11,053 nucleotides of DNA from Pseudomonadota bacterium (GTDB taxonomy: Bacteria; Bdellovibrionota; JAFGOL01), in contig JAPLFT010000014.1 in NCBI GenBank assembly GCA_026390535.1, positions 1-11,053 on the forward strand, given 5' to 3'. Below the pieces are notes generated by a model. That model searched no databases and was not told the DNA's origin. It saw only the letters and a list, made by a program, of their open reading frames with translations. Positions 1 through 6,589 of the stretch are shown piece by piece (within the stretch, counting starts at the first letter, position 1; every line of letters starts with the position of its first letter). The translations under genes were made by a program, and so were the position numbers.

Positions 1-1022
1 TAAGAGATATGGGCTACGCTGTTGTAGTAGAAGGCTATATGGATTTTATAAGCCTGTATCAGGCGGGAATTAAAAATGTTGTAGCAACCCTGGGAACCGC
101 TTTTACAGATAGACAGGTTGGGTTGATAAAGAGATACACGGACAGGATAGTTCTTTTTTATGATTCCGATGAGGCAGGGATCAACGCCGCCAAGAGGTCT
201 TTTGTCCCGCTTCTGGAAAATGACTTAAAGGTTGATGCGATGTTCCTTGAAGATGAGATGGATCCCGATGAGGCTGTCCGGAAACTGGGGCATGATGAAC
301 TTGAACGAAGATTGAAAAAGGCCAAGCCGTTGATGGAAAAAATGATCTCGGATGAGTTTTCCAAAGAGTATAGGATCAGTGAGATGGCCGGTATTACCAA
401 TAAAATTTTGGGTTATATAGCTTTAATACATAGTAACTCCCTGAGGACGATGTGGCTTAAAGAATTGTCGATAAGAAGCGGCATAGAGATAAGAAAATTG
501 AACGAATCACTTGTAAGAACAAAAAAACAGGAACAACCGTCCAACATAATACGGTTAGCCAATCAGGTGAAGAACAGTCCTCAGCATAAACTCTACGAAC
601 AGCTTCTAAGGGTTCTTTTCTTAATCCCCCAGCTCTCTGAACGGGTCTTTGATGAAGAGTGGGATGAATATATACCGGAGGATCTCAGAAATTTTATATC
701 TAAGGTGAAAAATCTTATGGGGCAACGGGGTGAGCTGACAGTATCGGACTGGCTCTATATATCTAAAGAGACCGGATTTGATTGGTTTGAAAATTTCCTT
801 ACAAAAGAATTTATAAATAAAAAAAACAACGATGGCATGAATCTTGAAAGGGAATTTACCGGTTGCATGGTTAAGTTTAAGATGCAATATCTGGAAAGGA
901 AAAGAATAGAGAGTTCCAAAAAGATAAAAGAGGGTGAAAACGCAGAAAATACTTTACGGGAATATGAGGCGATTGTAAAAGAGATAAACCGATTAAAACC
1001 TATGTTAGGTGTTCTAGAATAA
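1..1022 (+). CDS. dnaG: DNA primase DnaG, C-terminal part (5' end outside window)
   Basis: This is the 3' part of the primase that makes RNA primers for DNA replication and is recruited by the replicative helicase DnaB. The frame is open from base 3, so the gene enters from the left and the ATG at base 9 is internal. The TOPRIM domain is visible: EGYMD, whose catalytic Glu is encoded at about 30-32, then FYDSDEAG with the metal-binding Asp pair at about 162-170, then a DPDEAVRKLG motif at about 265-295. The rest, about 240 residues, is the helical helicase-interaction region, which is poorly conserved and Lys/Glu-rich. By comparison with E. coli DnaG the zinc-binding domain and the start of the polymerase core, roughly 260 residues, lie outside the window. 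The stop is 20 nt before rpoD, so the two are probably cotranscribed, as is common for dnaG-rpoD. Confidence 0.95.
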   Translation, partial: RDMGYAVVVEGYMDFISLYQAGIKNVVATLGTAFTDRQVGLIKRYTDRIVLFYDSDEAGINAAKRSFVPLLENDLKVDAMFLEDEMDPDEAVRKLGHDELERRLKKAKPLMEKMISDEFSKEYRISEMAGITNKILGYIALIHSNSLRTMWLKELSIRSGIEIRKLNESLVRTKKQEQPSNIIRLANQVKNSPQHKLYEQLLRVLFLIPQLSERVFDEEWDEYIPEDLRNFISKVKNLMGQRGELTVSDWLYISKETGFDWFENFLTKEFINKKNNDGMNLEREFTGCMVKFKMQYLERKRIESSKKIKEGENAENTLREYEAIVKEINRLKPMLGVLE

Positions 1023-1025
1023 ACC

Positions 1026-1030
1026 GGAGG
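1026..1030 (+). promoter_or_regulatory. Ribosome binding site for rpoD
   Basis: A GGAGG stands four bases after the dnaG stop and 12 nt before the ATG at 1043. The spacing is a little long, but this is the only purine-rich block in the dnaG-rpoD gap and it supports the ATG at 1043 as the start. Confidence 0.6.
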
Positions 1031-1042
1031 AATTATATTATT

Positions 1043-2554
1043 ATGACAGGCAAGAACACTGTAGAAAAAGAGAAAATAGATTCAGTAAAAGAACTTTTAA
1101 GCCTTGGTGTGGGCAAGGGTTTTTTGACGTTCAAAGAGATAGACGATAATCTTTCCAAATGTATTGTGGATAAGGAAGAAATGGACGCCATCCTTCATCT
1201 TATCGAACAGAACTCCGTAGAGATAGTCGAGAACGAGAAAAAATACCAAAAGACAAAAGCCGCAACAGAACCGTATATGATAGACGAGAATGCTGAGGAA
1301 GTTGAAACAGTTGAGGGCTTCTTTGATGACATAGAGACTATAAGCGGCGGCGTAAGCGATCCTGTCAGGCTTTATCTGAGGAAGATGGGCGGTGTTTCTT
1401 TACTTTCAAGAGACGGTGAGATTGAAATAGCAAGAAGAATAGAAGACGGCGAGAATAAAATTCTGAACGTTGTTTTCAATTCGGAACTTGGCATAAGCGG
1501 TATTGTGGATCTTGCGGATAAACTGAAAAAAGGTCGCTATAGAGTATCGGATCTTGTTAAGGGCGGAGATGATATGGAAAACGCCATTAATGAGACGAGC
1601 CTTGAGAAAAAGATACTTGAGAGCATAGAGCTCATACAGAAGTTGTTTGCCACTAACGTGTTCTTGAACGAGAAGGTCCTTAAATTAAGCAAACCGGTCC
1701 AAAGGGATAAGGTTATAGAGGAAGTTGAAAAGAACAGAGAGAAGATGAGGGAATCATTTAGGGAGATCAACCTCAACAGAAAGACTATAAACAAGATAAT
1801 AAGTAAATTTAAAATATATCATCAACAGATAAAGCAGGCTGAATTTGCAATAAAGAGGCAATTAAGAAAAGTGCAGGTCTCTAATGTAAGTGAGTTCAAT
1901 AATCTTAAGACTGCTCTAAGAAAAAATCCCAAACTTGCAAAACAATACCAGGACCAGGCAGGTATTACGGTTAATTATTTAGAGGAAATATCCGTTCTGA
2001 TCGAGGAGTATCAGAAAGTTCTGAGTAAAATGGAGTTTGATTCAAAATTAAAACTCGCCGAGCTCAAAGTCCTTTGTCATGAAATAGTTGAAGGCGAAAA
2101 GATCGCAGACAGGGCAAAGAACGAACTGGTTGAAGCGAACCTGAGACTTGTCATAAGTATCGCAAAAAAATATACGAACAGGGGGCTTCAATTCCTTGAT
2201 CTTATCCAGGAAGGAAATATAGGCCTGATGAAGGCTGTTGATAAATTTGAATACAAGAGGGGTTATAAGTTCAGCACTTATGCCACATGGTGGATAAGAC
2301 AGGCTATAACCCGTGCTATTGCGGATCAGGCACGTACGATAAGAATACCTGTTCACATGATAGAGACCATCAACAAATTGATAAGGACCCAACGGGCGCT
2401 GGTGCAGGAGATTGGAAGAGAACCCACACCTGAAGAGATAGCGGAACGCATGGAGATGCCGGTAGATAAGGTAAGAAAAGTGCTCAGGATATCAAAAGAA
2501 CCCGTATCCCTTGAAACTCCTATCGGCGAGGAAGAAGATTCACATCCTTTCTGA
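1043..2554 (+). CDS. rpoD: Primary sigma factor RpoD, regions 1.1 to 3.1; frame broken before region 3.2
   Basis: This encodes the first 503 residues of the housekeeping sigma-70 factor, which directs RNA polymerase to promoters. Region 1.1 covers about residues 10-80. Region 1.2 starts with DPVRLYLRKMGGV at 106-118 and is followed by a charged non-conserved region to about 340. Region 2 runs from about 358 to 442 and includes ANLRLVISIAKKYTNRG, DLIQEGNIGLMKAVDKF and YATWWIRQAITRAIADQ, the -10 recognition and core-binding segments. Region 3 follows (INKLIRTQRAL, EPTPEEIAERM) up to the conserved PIGEEEDSH at 493-501. After that the frame reads only Pro-Phe and stops at TGA (2552-2554), where a normal RpoD would continue into LGDFIED and region 4. 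Region 4 is present in the next frame, listed separately. Adding the two pieces gives a length close to a normal RpoD minus about 21 residues. The identity is certain; whether the break is biological or an assembly error is not. Confidence 0.93.
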   Translation: MTGKNTVEKEKIDSVKELLSLGVGKGFLTFKEIDDNLSKCIVDKEEMDAILHLIEQNSVEIVENEKKYQKTKAATEPYMIDENAEEVETVEGFFDDIETISGGVSDPVRLYLRKMGGVSLLSRDGEIEIARRIEDGENKILNVVFNSELGISGIVDLADKLKKGRYRVSDLVKGGDDMENAINETSLEKKILESIELIQKLFATNVFLNEKVLKLSKPVQRDKVIEEVEKNREKMRESFREINLNRKTINKIISKFKIYHQQIKQAEFAIKRQLRKVQVSNVSEFNNLKTALRKNPKLAKQYQDQAGITVNYLEEISVLIEEYQKVLSKMEFDSKLKLAELKVLCHEIVEGEKIADRAKNELVEANLRLVISIAKKYTNRGLQFLDLIQEGNIGLMKAVDKFEYKRGYKFSTYATWWIRQAITRAIADQARTIRIPVHMIETINKLIRTQRALVQEIGREPTPEEIAERMEMPVDKVRKVLRISKEPVSLETPIGEEEDSHPF

Positions 2555-2777
2555 GCAGACAAGAAAGGTCCTTGCCACCCTTACACCAAAAGAGGAGAAA
2601 GTCCTGAGGATGAGGTTTGGCATAGGCGAAGAGAGTGACCATACCCTTGAAGAAGTCGGACAGGACTTTGACGTAACAAGGGAAAGAATAAGGCAGATAG
2701 AGGCCAAGGCACTCCAGAAACTAAGGAGAAGAAGCAGATCTAAGAAACTGAAACCCTTTATAGAAGGCTCTCAATAG
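2511..2777 (+). CDS. rpoD: RpoD region 4 (C-terminal fragment, +1 frame)
   Basis: This is the -35-recognition domain of the same sigma factor, one frame on from the main reading frame. Recognisable homology begins at about 2547 with LSEQTRKVLATLTP and continues through EEKVLRMRFGIGEE, TLEEVGQDFDVTRERIRQIE (the region 4.2 helix-turn-helix) and ALQKLRRRSRSKKLKPF to a natural stop at 2775-2777. The first 12 codons from a TTG at 2511 only re-read the overlapping upstream frame and resemble nothing. I see no ribosome binding site for independent translation, so this is better seen as the severed 3' end of rpoD than as a separate gene. If one C at 2546-2547 were absent, the two parts would fuse in frame as DSH-LSEQTRKVL, still without the sigma finger. 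Confidence 0.85.
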   Translation: MKLLSARKKIHILSEQTRKVLATLTPKEEKVLRMRFGIGEESDHTLEEVGQDFDVTRERIRQIEAKALQKLRRRSRSKKLKPFIEGSQ

Positions 2778-2795
2778 CCCTTATAATAAAAAAGC

Positions 2796-2824
2796 TTGCA
2801 GTTTTTAGAACGCTTTAATATAAA
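2796..2824 (+). promoter_or_regulatory. Possible promoter for the CAT-anticodon tRNA
   Basis: TTGCAG at 2796-2801 and TATAAA at 2819-2824 are separated by 17 nt. The -10 matches the sigma-70 consensus at five of six positions and the -35 at three of six. The predicted start, near 2831, leaves about a 9-nt leader before the tRNA at 2840. The region is AT-rich, so a chance match is possible. Confidence 0.4.
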
Positions 2825-2839
2825 AGCATAGCTTATTGC

Positions 2840-2916
2840 GGGCCTATAGCTCAGTTTGGTAGAGCATCCGGCTCATAACCGGATGGTCCTAGGTTCAAAT
2901 CCTGGTGGGCCCACCA
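2840..2916 (+). tRNA. tRNA with CAT anticodon (elongator Met, or Ile2 read by lysidine)
   Basis: The 77-nt gene folds completely. The acceptor GGGCCTA (2840-2846) pairs with TGGGCCC (2906-2912), with discriminator A2913 and an encoded CCA at 2914-2916. The D stem is GCTC/GAGC. The anticodon stem TCCGG/CCGGA encloses CTCATAA with CAT at 2874-2876. The T arm is CTAGG-TTCAAAT-CCTGG. It is not initiator tRNA, because G1 pairs with C72 and the anticodon stem lacks the three G-C pairs. The acceptor has C4-G69 and C5-G68, the pairs I recall as favouring TilS recognition of tRNA-Ile2 in E. coli, so an AUA-reading tRNA-Ile is a real alternative to tRNA-Met. Encoded CCA means no terminal-transferase addition is needed. 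Confidence 0.93.
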
Positions 2917-2930
2917 TTTCTTTCTCATAC

Positions 2931-2935
2931 GGAGG
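2931..2935 (+). promoter_or_regulatory. Ribosome binding site that fixes the zinc-ribbon gene start
   Basis: A GGAGG lies 7 nt before the GTG at 2943 and downstream of the tRNA CCA end. It identifies this GTG as the start. The open frame running back into the tRNA gene is not coding. Confidence 0.75.
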
Positions 2936-2942
2936 CACAATA

Positions 2943-3656
2943 GTGAATATTAGCATCTATGATGTCCTATACGATCTAAAGGTAATAGACGAACAGATAA
3001 GGGAATTAACCAAAAGGAAGCTTAAAAAACCGAACCTCCTTTTTGAAACAAGGCAAAAACTTACGGAAGTAGAAGCTAAACTTAAAATAAAAAGCGAACA
3101 ATTAGAGACTGAAAATAAAAAGAAAAAACAGCTCACAGACATCATTGCCGATGAAACGGAAAAACTCCAGAAAGCAGAGATAAAGCTTAACAGCGTTAAA
3201 AACAGCAAAGAGTATCAGGCGGCATTAAAAGAGGTCAGTCAGATAAAAAAGACCGTTACTAATCTTCAGGAGCAGGAGAAGGCGAGGCTTGAGGCACTGA
3301 GTTCAATTGAAAAAGAATTTGAGCAAATAGAATCTGAGTTTAAAAATATGTCCAGGGGACATGAATCAGTCCTTGTGGGTATCAAAGATGATATAAACAT
3401 CATAGACAGAGAACTTAATGACGCAAAAGAACACAAGGCCAAAATATTGAGAGATATACCGGAAGAGCTTAAGGCAAGGTATGTAAAAGTCTATGAGAAC
3501 AAGGGTGGAATTGGCATTTCAATGGTTAGGGACAACAAATGCAGCGTTTGTAACCTCTCCCTTCCGCGGCAGCTTTGTAACGATATCTTAAAGGGCGAGA
3601 AAATACATCATTGCCCGTCTTGTCAACGCGTCATTATTTATATAAATAAGGAATAA
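2943..3656 (+). CDS. Coiled-coil C4-type zinc-ribbon protein (COG1579 / zf-RING_7 family)
   Basis: This 237-residue protein has a long charged helical coiled coil (about residues 10-175, rich in Lys, Glu and Gln) and a C-terminal zinc ribbon with two CxxC pairs, C200/C203 and C224/C227. The family signature NSKEYQAALKEV sits at 88-99. These features define the widespread COG1579 proteins, whose biochemical role is not settled; nucleic-acid or RNA-associated roles have been suggested from the fold and neighbours. The start is the GTG at 2943 with a good ribosome binding site. An upstream ATG at 2856 in the same frame lies within the tRNA and would add a tRNA-encoded leader. The stop codon ends one base before rnpB, so the gene and the RNA are probably on one transcript or share promoter sequence. 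I see no odd residues or truncation. Confidence 0.85.
   Translation: MNISIYDVLYDLKVIDEQIRELTKRKLKKPNLLFETRQKLTEVEAKLKIKSEQLETENKKKKQLTDIIADETEKLQKAEIKLNSVKNSKEYQAALKEVSQIKKTVTNLQEQEKARLEALSSIEKEFEQIESEFKNMSRGHESVLVGIKDDINIIDRELNDAKEHKAKILRDIPEELKARYVKVYENKGGIGISMVRDNKCSVCNLSLPRQLCNDILKGEKIHHCPSCQRVIIYINKE
3620..3646 (+). promoter_or_regulatory. Possible rnpB promoter inside the 3' end of the zinc-ribbon gene
   Basis: TTGTCA (3620-3625) and TATAAA (3641-3646) each match the sigma-70 consensus at five of six positions. The spacer is 15 nt, shorter than the usual 16-18. The predicted start falls within a few bases of the mature 5' end of the RNase P RNA at 3657, which is why it is worth listing despite the short spacer. 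Confidence 0.4.
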
Positions 3657-3954
3657 CAAGAAGAGCGGACGGCCGCTTGTTTTTAACAAGAGGAAAGTCC
3701 GGGCTCCATAGAGCAGTGTAGTGGGTAACGCCCATCCACCGTAAGGTGAGGACTAGTGCAACAGAAAGGATGTACAGGGTCTTTAGGGGCTGCTGTAGTG
3801 AAATCAGGCAAACTCTACACGGAGCAAGACCAAATAGGCGCATGTTCGAGGGCTGCTCGTCCAAGATGCGCGGGTGGGTCGCTTGAGCCATGAGGTAACT
3901 CATGGCCTAGAGGAATGGTCGTCGTAAACAGAACCCGGCTTATAGCTCTTCTTG
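3657..3954 (+). ncRNA. rnpB: RNase P RNA, class A, with a reduced specificity domain
   Basis: This is the catalytic RNA that removes tRNA 5' leaders. The ends are set by P1: CAAGAAGAGC (3657-3666) pairs perfectly with GCTCTTCTTG (3945-3954). Catalytic-domain landmarks are all present: P2 (GACGGCC/GGTCGTC), P3 hairpin CTTGTT/AACAAG, the P4 core GAGGAAAGTCCGGGCTCC, P5 GCTCC/GGAGC, pseudoknot P6 GAGCAG (3711-3716) with CTGCTC (3853-3858), P15 GCGCAT/ATGCGC, the CCA-binding GGT at 3873-3875, P18, and the conserved ACAGAACCCGGCTTA near the 3' end. P7 GTGTAG/CTACAC, P8 and the GTAA-capped P9 can also be drawn. Only about 54 nt lie between ACAGAAAG and GCAAAC, against about 107 in E. coli. The usual CR-III sequence (GGTGAAAGGGTG, GGTAAGAG) and a P12 arm are missing. 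The total of 298 nt is short for class A, where E. coli has 377. Confidence 0.93.
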
Positions 3955-3989
3955 CAAATTAATAGTGATTTTTTCAAGGGGTTGTTGAC

Positions 3990-4598
3990 GTGGTATCTGT
4001 TCTTAAAGGATTCATCCTGGGGTTTTCTCTTGCCGCTCCGGTAGGAGCTATTGGCCTTCTGGTTATAAACAGGACAATAAGAAAAGGGCAGCTTTACGGC
4101 TTTGTCTCCGGTCTTGGAGCTACGGCTGCCGACGGTGTATATGGATGCATAGCCGGATTTAGCATTAGTGCCATAACAAACTTCATCATACAGTACGGCA
4201 ATATAATAAAGCCTATAGGATGTCTGGCGATGATCCTTATAGGGCTTAAGATATTTTTTAGTAAAAAGCACTTTGGACAGATAAAGATCAAGGATTCAAA
4301 AAATCTCGTCGGTGCTTTTAGTTCCGTATTCTTTCTGACTTTGAGTAACCCAATTACCGTATTATTCTTTATAGCCCTTTTCTCCGGTCTTGGCCTCAAT
4401 ATTAACGAGAAAGATTATTTCGGCATATTTATTTTTATAATCGGTGTTCTTGTAGGATCTGCCAGCTGGTGGGTAATACTATGCGGCGTTACTGGCGTAA
4501 TAAGGCACAGGGTAAGTGAAAATACAATCGGCATAATAAATAAGATATCCGGTACAGCGATAATGATCTTTGGTATAATAGCTTATTTTAAGAAGTAA
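3990..4598 (+). CDS. LysE/RhtB family amino-acid-type exporter
   Basis: This 202-residue inner-membrane protein has the size and layout of LysE/RhtB translocators, which expel amino acids or related small molecules. The N-terminal segment (about 5-28) includes AAPVGAIGLLVINRTI, the family's proline-glycine motif, and the following KGQLYGFVSGLGATAADG matches the next conserved block. Hydrophobic stretches lie at about 5-28, 36-66, 73-91, 108-134, 144-168 and 180-200. LTLSNPITVLFF at 117-128 is a further family hallmark. The GTG start at 3990 is preceded by AAGGGG about 8 nt upstream. No in-frame alternative start with a better ribosome binding site is seen. The gene begins 35 nt after rnpB and is 4 nt from the next gene. 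The substrate cannot be told from sequence. Confidence 0.85.
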   Translation: MVSVLKGFILGFSLAAPVGAIGLLVINRTIRKGQLYGFVSGLGATAADGVYGCIAGFSISAITNFIIQYGNIIKPIGCLAMILIGLKIFFSKKHFGQIKIKDSKNLVGAFSSVFFLTLSNPITVLFFIALFSGLGLNINEKDYFGIFIFIIGVLVGSASWWVILCGVTGVIRHRVSENTIGIINKISGTAIMIFGIIAYFKK

Positions 4599-4602
4599 TA
4601 TT

Positions 4603-5334
4603 ATGTTTTTTCATAATACAACAAAGACAATAGAAACAAATAACCTTGGCAGGATAACTATAAGAAAGAACAGGAGATCAAAACATATAAGCATTAGGGT
4701 GAAACCGCATGAGGGTATTTCTATTACCACACCGACTAATGTTAGCATGTCATACGTGGAGAAGTTAATAGAAAGCAAATCCGAATGGATAAAACAAAAG
4801 CTGGAAAAGATCAACAAACTGGAAAAGAGCAAAACGATCTTTGATCTGAATACAAAATTTCAGACAAGGAATCACAGGCTGGTAATAAACCTCCATGATA
4901 AGGAAACAACTATAGTAAGGGTTTCCAACGGATTGATAATGGTAAAATATCCCTGTAACAGGATAATTTCCGATAAGGATATTCAGAGAGCCATAAGGGA
5001 AGGTATAGATAAAGCTCTAAGGATAGAGGCTCAGGAATATATACCACACAGGGTAAAAGGATTAGCCGGCAGATTTGACCTTAAGTATAAAGATGTGACG
5101 GTAAAGAACATAAAAACGCGTTGGGGAAGTTGTTCGTCTAAAAACAATCTCAATTTTAATATCCACCTTATGATGCTGCCGGTTGATCTTATTGATTATG
5201 TTATCGTACATGAACTCGCACACACTGTTGAAAAAAACCACAGCCACAGATTTTGGTCGCTATTGGATAGTCTTGTAGGGGATTCTAAAAAATTAAATAG
5301 AGATCTTAAAAAATACAGGATAGGGATATTTTAA
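4603..5334 (+). CDS. YgjP-like zinc metallohydrolase (COG1451, DUF45 / M48-like)
   Basis: This 243-residue cytosolic protein belongs to the YgjP/DUF45 family of putative zinc hydrolases. The C-terminal half holds the family core: TRWGSCSSKNNLNFN at 172-186, HELAH at 203-207 with H203 and H207 as metal ligands and E204 as general base, then NHSHRFW at 212-218 with H213 as the likely third ligand. The N-terminal 80 residues are basic (RKNRRSKHISIRV), typical of the family. E. coli YgjP has been reported to act on UTP, but whether that holds here is unknown. The gene starts 4 nt after the exporter stop, with AAGAAG inside that gene as the probable ribosome binding site, and ends one base before the MFS gene. 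All three are thus likely one operon. Length is normal and the active site looks intact. Confidence 0.88.
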   Translation: MFFHNTTKTIETNNLGRITIRKNRRSKHISIRVKPHEGISITTPTNVSMSYVEKLIESKSEWIKQKLEKINKLEKSKTIFDLNTKFQTRNHRLVINLHDKETTIVRVSNGLIMVKYPCNRIISDKDIQRAIREGIDKALRIEAQEYIPHRVKGLAGRFDLKYKDVTVKNIKTRWGSCSSKNNLNFNIHLMMLPVDLIDYVIVHELAHTVEKNHSHRFWSLLDSLVGDSKKLNRDLKKYRIGIF

Positions 5335-5335
5335 G

Positions 5336-6589
5336 ATGTTTGAGAAGATAAAAACATTCATAAATAAAAATTTCCATTCCATGTCCCACAGGAATTACAG
5401 ACTTTTCTTTATAGGGCAACTTGTGTCCCTTATAGGTACATGGATGCAGGCCATGGCACAGGCATGGCTTGTGTATGAGATCACTAATTCACCTTTTAAA
5501 CTTGGAATTGTTGCCGCTCTTCAATTTTTACCGGTACTTCTTTTTGGTCTTTTTATGGGTGTGTTCGTAGACAAATTTCATAAAAAAAATATACTCATAA
5601 TTACACAAACAGCTTCTATGCTACAGGCCTTTGTACTTTTTGGGCTGGCATATTTTAACGTTATTGAATACTGGCATATCCTGATACTCTCCGGGCTTCT
5701 TGGATGTACCAACGCCCTTGATATGCCGGCAAGACAGGCATATGTGATAGAGCTTGTAGGCAGAAAGGATGTTGTAAATGCAATAGGTTTGAATTCCGTT
5801 GTGTTTAACACAGCCAGGATCGTTGGTCCTGCCATCGCCGGTATTCTTATGACAAGCGTAGGCACTGCGTGGTGTTTTTTGCTTAACGGTATGAGCTTTA
5901 TAGGCGTGATAATCGCACTTATGATGATACGGCACACCGCAGAAGAAAGAGCCGCCGTATACCAAAAAAAGAAAGTAAATCTTATAAAGGACATAAAAGA
6001 GGGACTCTTGTATATCTACAGAACGCCACTGCTTTTTAAAACATCCCTGATAATACTATTCATTACTATACTGGGTTTTAACTATAATGTCCTTTTACCT
6101 GTTTTTGCAAAGACGGTTCTGGGACTTAGAGAAAAAGGCTTTGGTCTTTTGTTATCCTCGTTAGGAATCGGGTCGCTTATAGGAGCATTGACAGTCTCTG
6201 TGATGGGAAAAAGTAATCCAAGAGGCAGAACACTTATAATTAGTTCAATATTTTTGGGACTCCTGCTCTTTTTCCTGGGTCTTGTGAGTAACCGTATCCT
6301 TGCAGTAGTTATTTTGGCGCTTTGCGGGGTGTTTAATATCTGGTTCTTTACGAATGCAAACTCCATACTTCAACTGAACTCTGCAGATGAATACAGGGGT
6401 AGGGTAATGGGTGTTTATGCCATGGTCTTTGGCGGTACCATTCCGATCGGTAATTTTATTACCGGTCTTATTGCAGAAAAAACAGGCGCTGCATTTACAT
6501 TTAATATAATGGGTGCCGTAATATTTATTACCGTACTATTGTTCCTGGTTATAAGAGGTCCATTAAAACAACTTACTGGTAATCGATGA
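5336..6589 (+). CDS. MFS exporter, DHA3 / EntS-like (MFS_3)
   Basis: This 417-residue protein has about twelve membrane segments and fits the DHA3 branch of the major facilitator superfamily, which includes the siderophore exporter EntS and macrolide-efflux proteins. Motif A, GVFVDKFHKK, is at 75-84 between helices 2 and 3. DMPARQAYVIELVGRKDVVN (129-148) and NTARIVGPAIAGIL (158-171) are typical of this branch. A second-half cytoplasmic loop carries GKSNPRGR. The ATG overlaps nothing and lies one base after the preceding stop; AGGGAT about 9 nt upstream is a weak ribosome binding site. The 3' end overlaps the end of the opposing MMPL gene by 17 nt. The natural substrate is unknown: siderophore, lipid and drug export are all possible for this branch, and no biosynthetic genes nearby decide it. 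Confidence 0.85.
   Translation: MFEKIKTFINKNFHSMSHRNYRLFFIGQLVSLIGTWMQAMAQAWLVYEITNSPFKLGIVAALQFLPVLLFGLFMGVFVDKFHKKNILIITQTASMLQAFVLFGLAYFNVIEYWHILILSGLLGCTNALDMPARQAYVIELVGRKDVVNAIGLNSVVFNTARIVGPAIAGILMTSVGTAWCFLLNGMSFIGVIIALMMIRHTAEERAAVYQKKKVNLIKDIKEGLLYIYRTPLLFKTSLIILFITILGFNYNVLLPVFAKTVLGLREKGFGLLLSSLGIGSLIGALTVSVMGKSNPRGRTLIISSIFLGLLLFFLGLVSNRILAVVILALCGVFNIWFFTNANSILQLNSADEYRGRVMGVYAMVFGGTIPIGNFITGLIAEKTGAAFTFNIMGAVIFITVLLFLVIRGPLKQLTGNR

Noticed and set aside
2546..2556. Programmed +1 frameshift in rpoD like that of prfB (RF2)
   Set aside because: The site is CCT TTC TGA, not the CTT TGA slip site; no stimulating Shine-Dalgarno-like block is placed correctly, and a frameshift would not restore the missing 21 residues.
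2778..2839. Terminator after rpoD (A-run and T-run around AAAAAAGCTTGCAGTTTTT)
   Set aside because: The A and T runs pair only as A-T bases with no GC stem, so it is not a convincing intrinsic terminator.
2856..2942. N-terminal extension of the zinc-ribbon protein starting at an ATG inside the tRNA (MVEHPAHNRMVLGSNPGGPT)
   Set aside because: This is the well-known false peptide read from a tRNA gene. A proper ribosome binding site and a GTG start lie downstream at 2931-2945.
3809..3817. GGCAAAC in rnpB taken as a GGC variant of the CCA-binding GGT loop
   Set aside because: Realignment with E. coli shows this segment lies before P7/P5. The true L15 GGT is at 3873-3875 and is conserved.
3634..3903. 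89-codon open frame on the - strand across rnpB
   Set aside because: It is antisense to a structured RNA with strong base pairing; the peptide has no recognisable motif and no ribosome binding site was found.
3951..3978. Terminator after rnpB from CTTG/CAAG flanking a T6 run
   Set aside because: A four-base stem with the T-run inside the loop does not have terminator geometry.
3900..4271. 123-codon open frame on the - strand opposite the LysE-type gene
   Set aside because: It is a shadow of a clearly coding gene and has no family resemblance.
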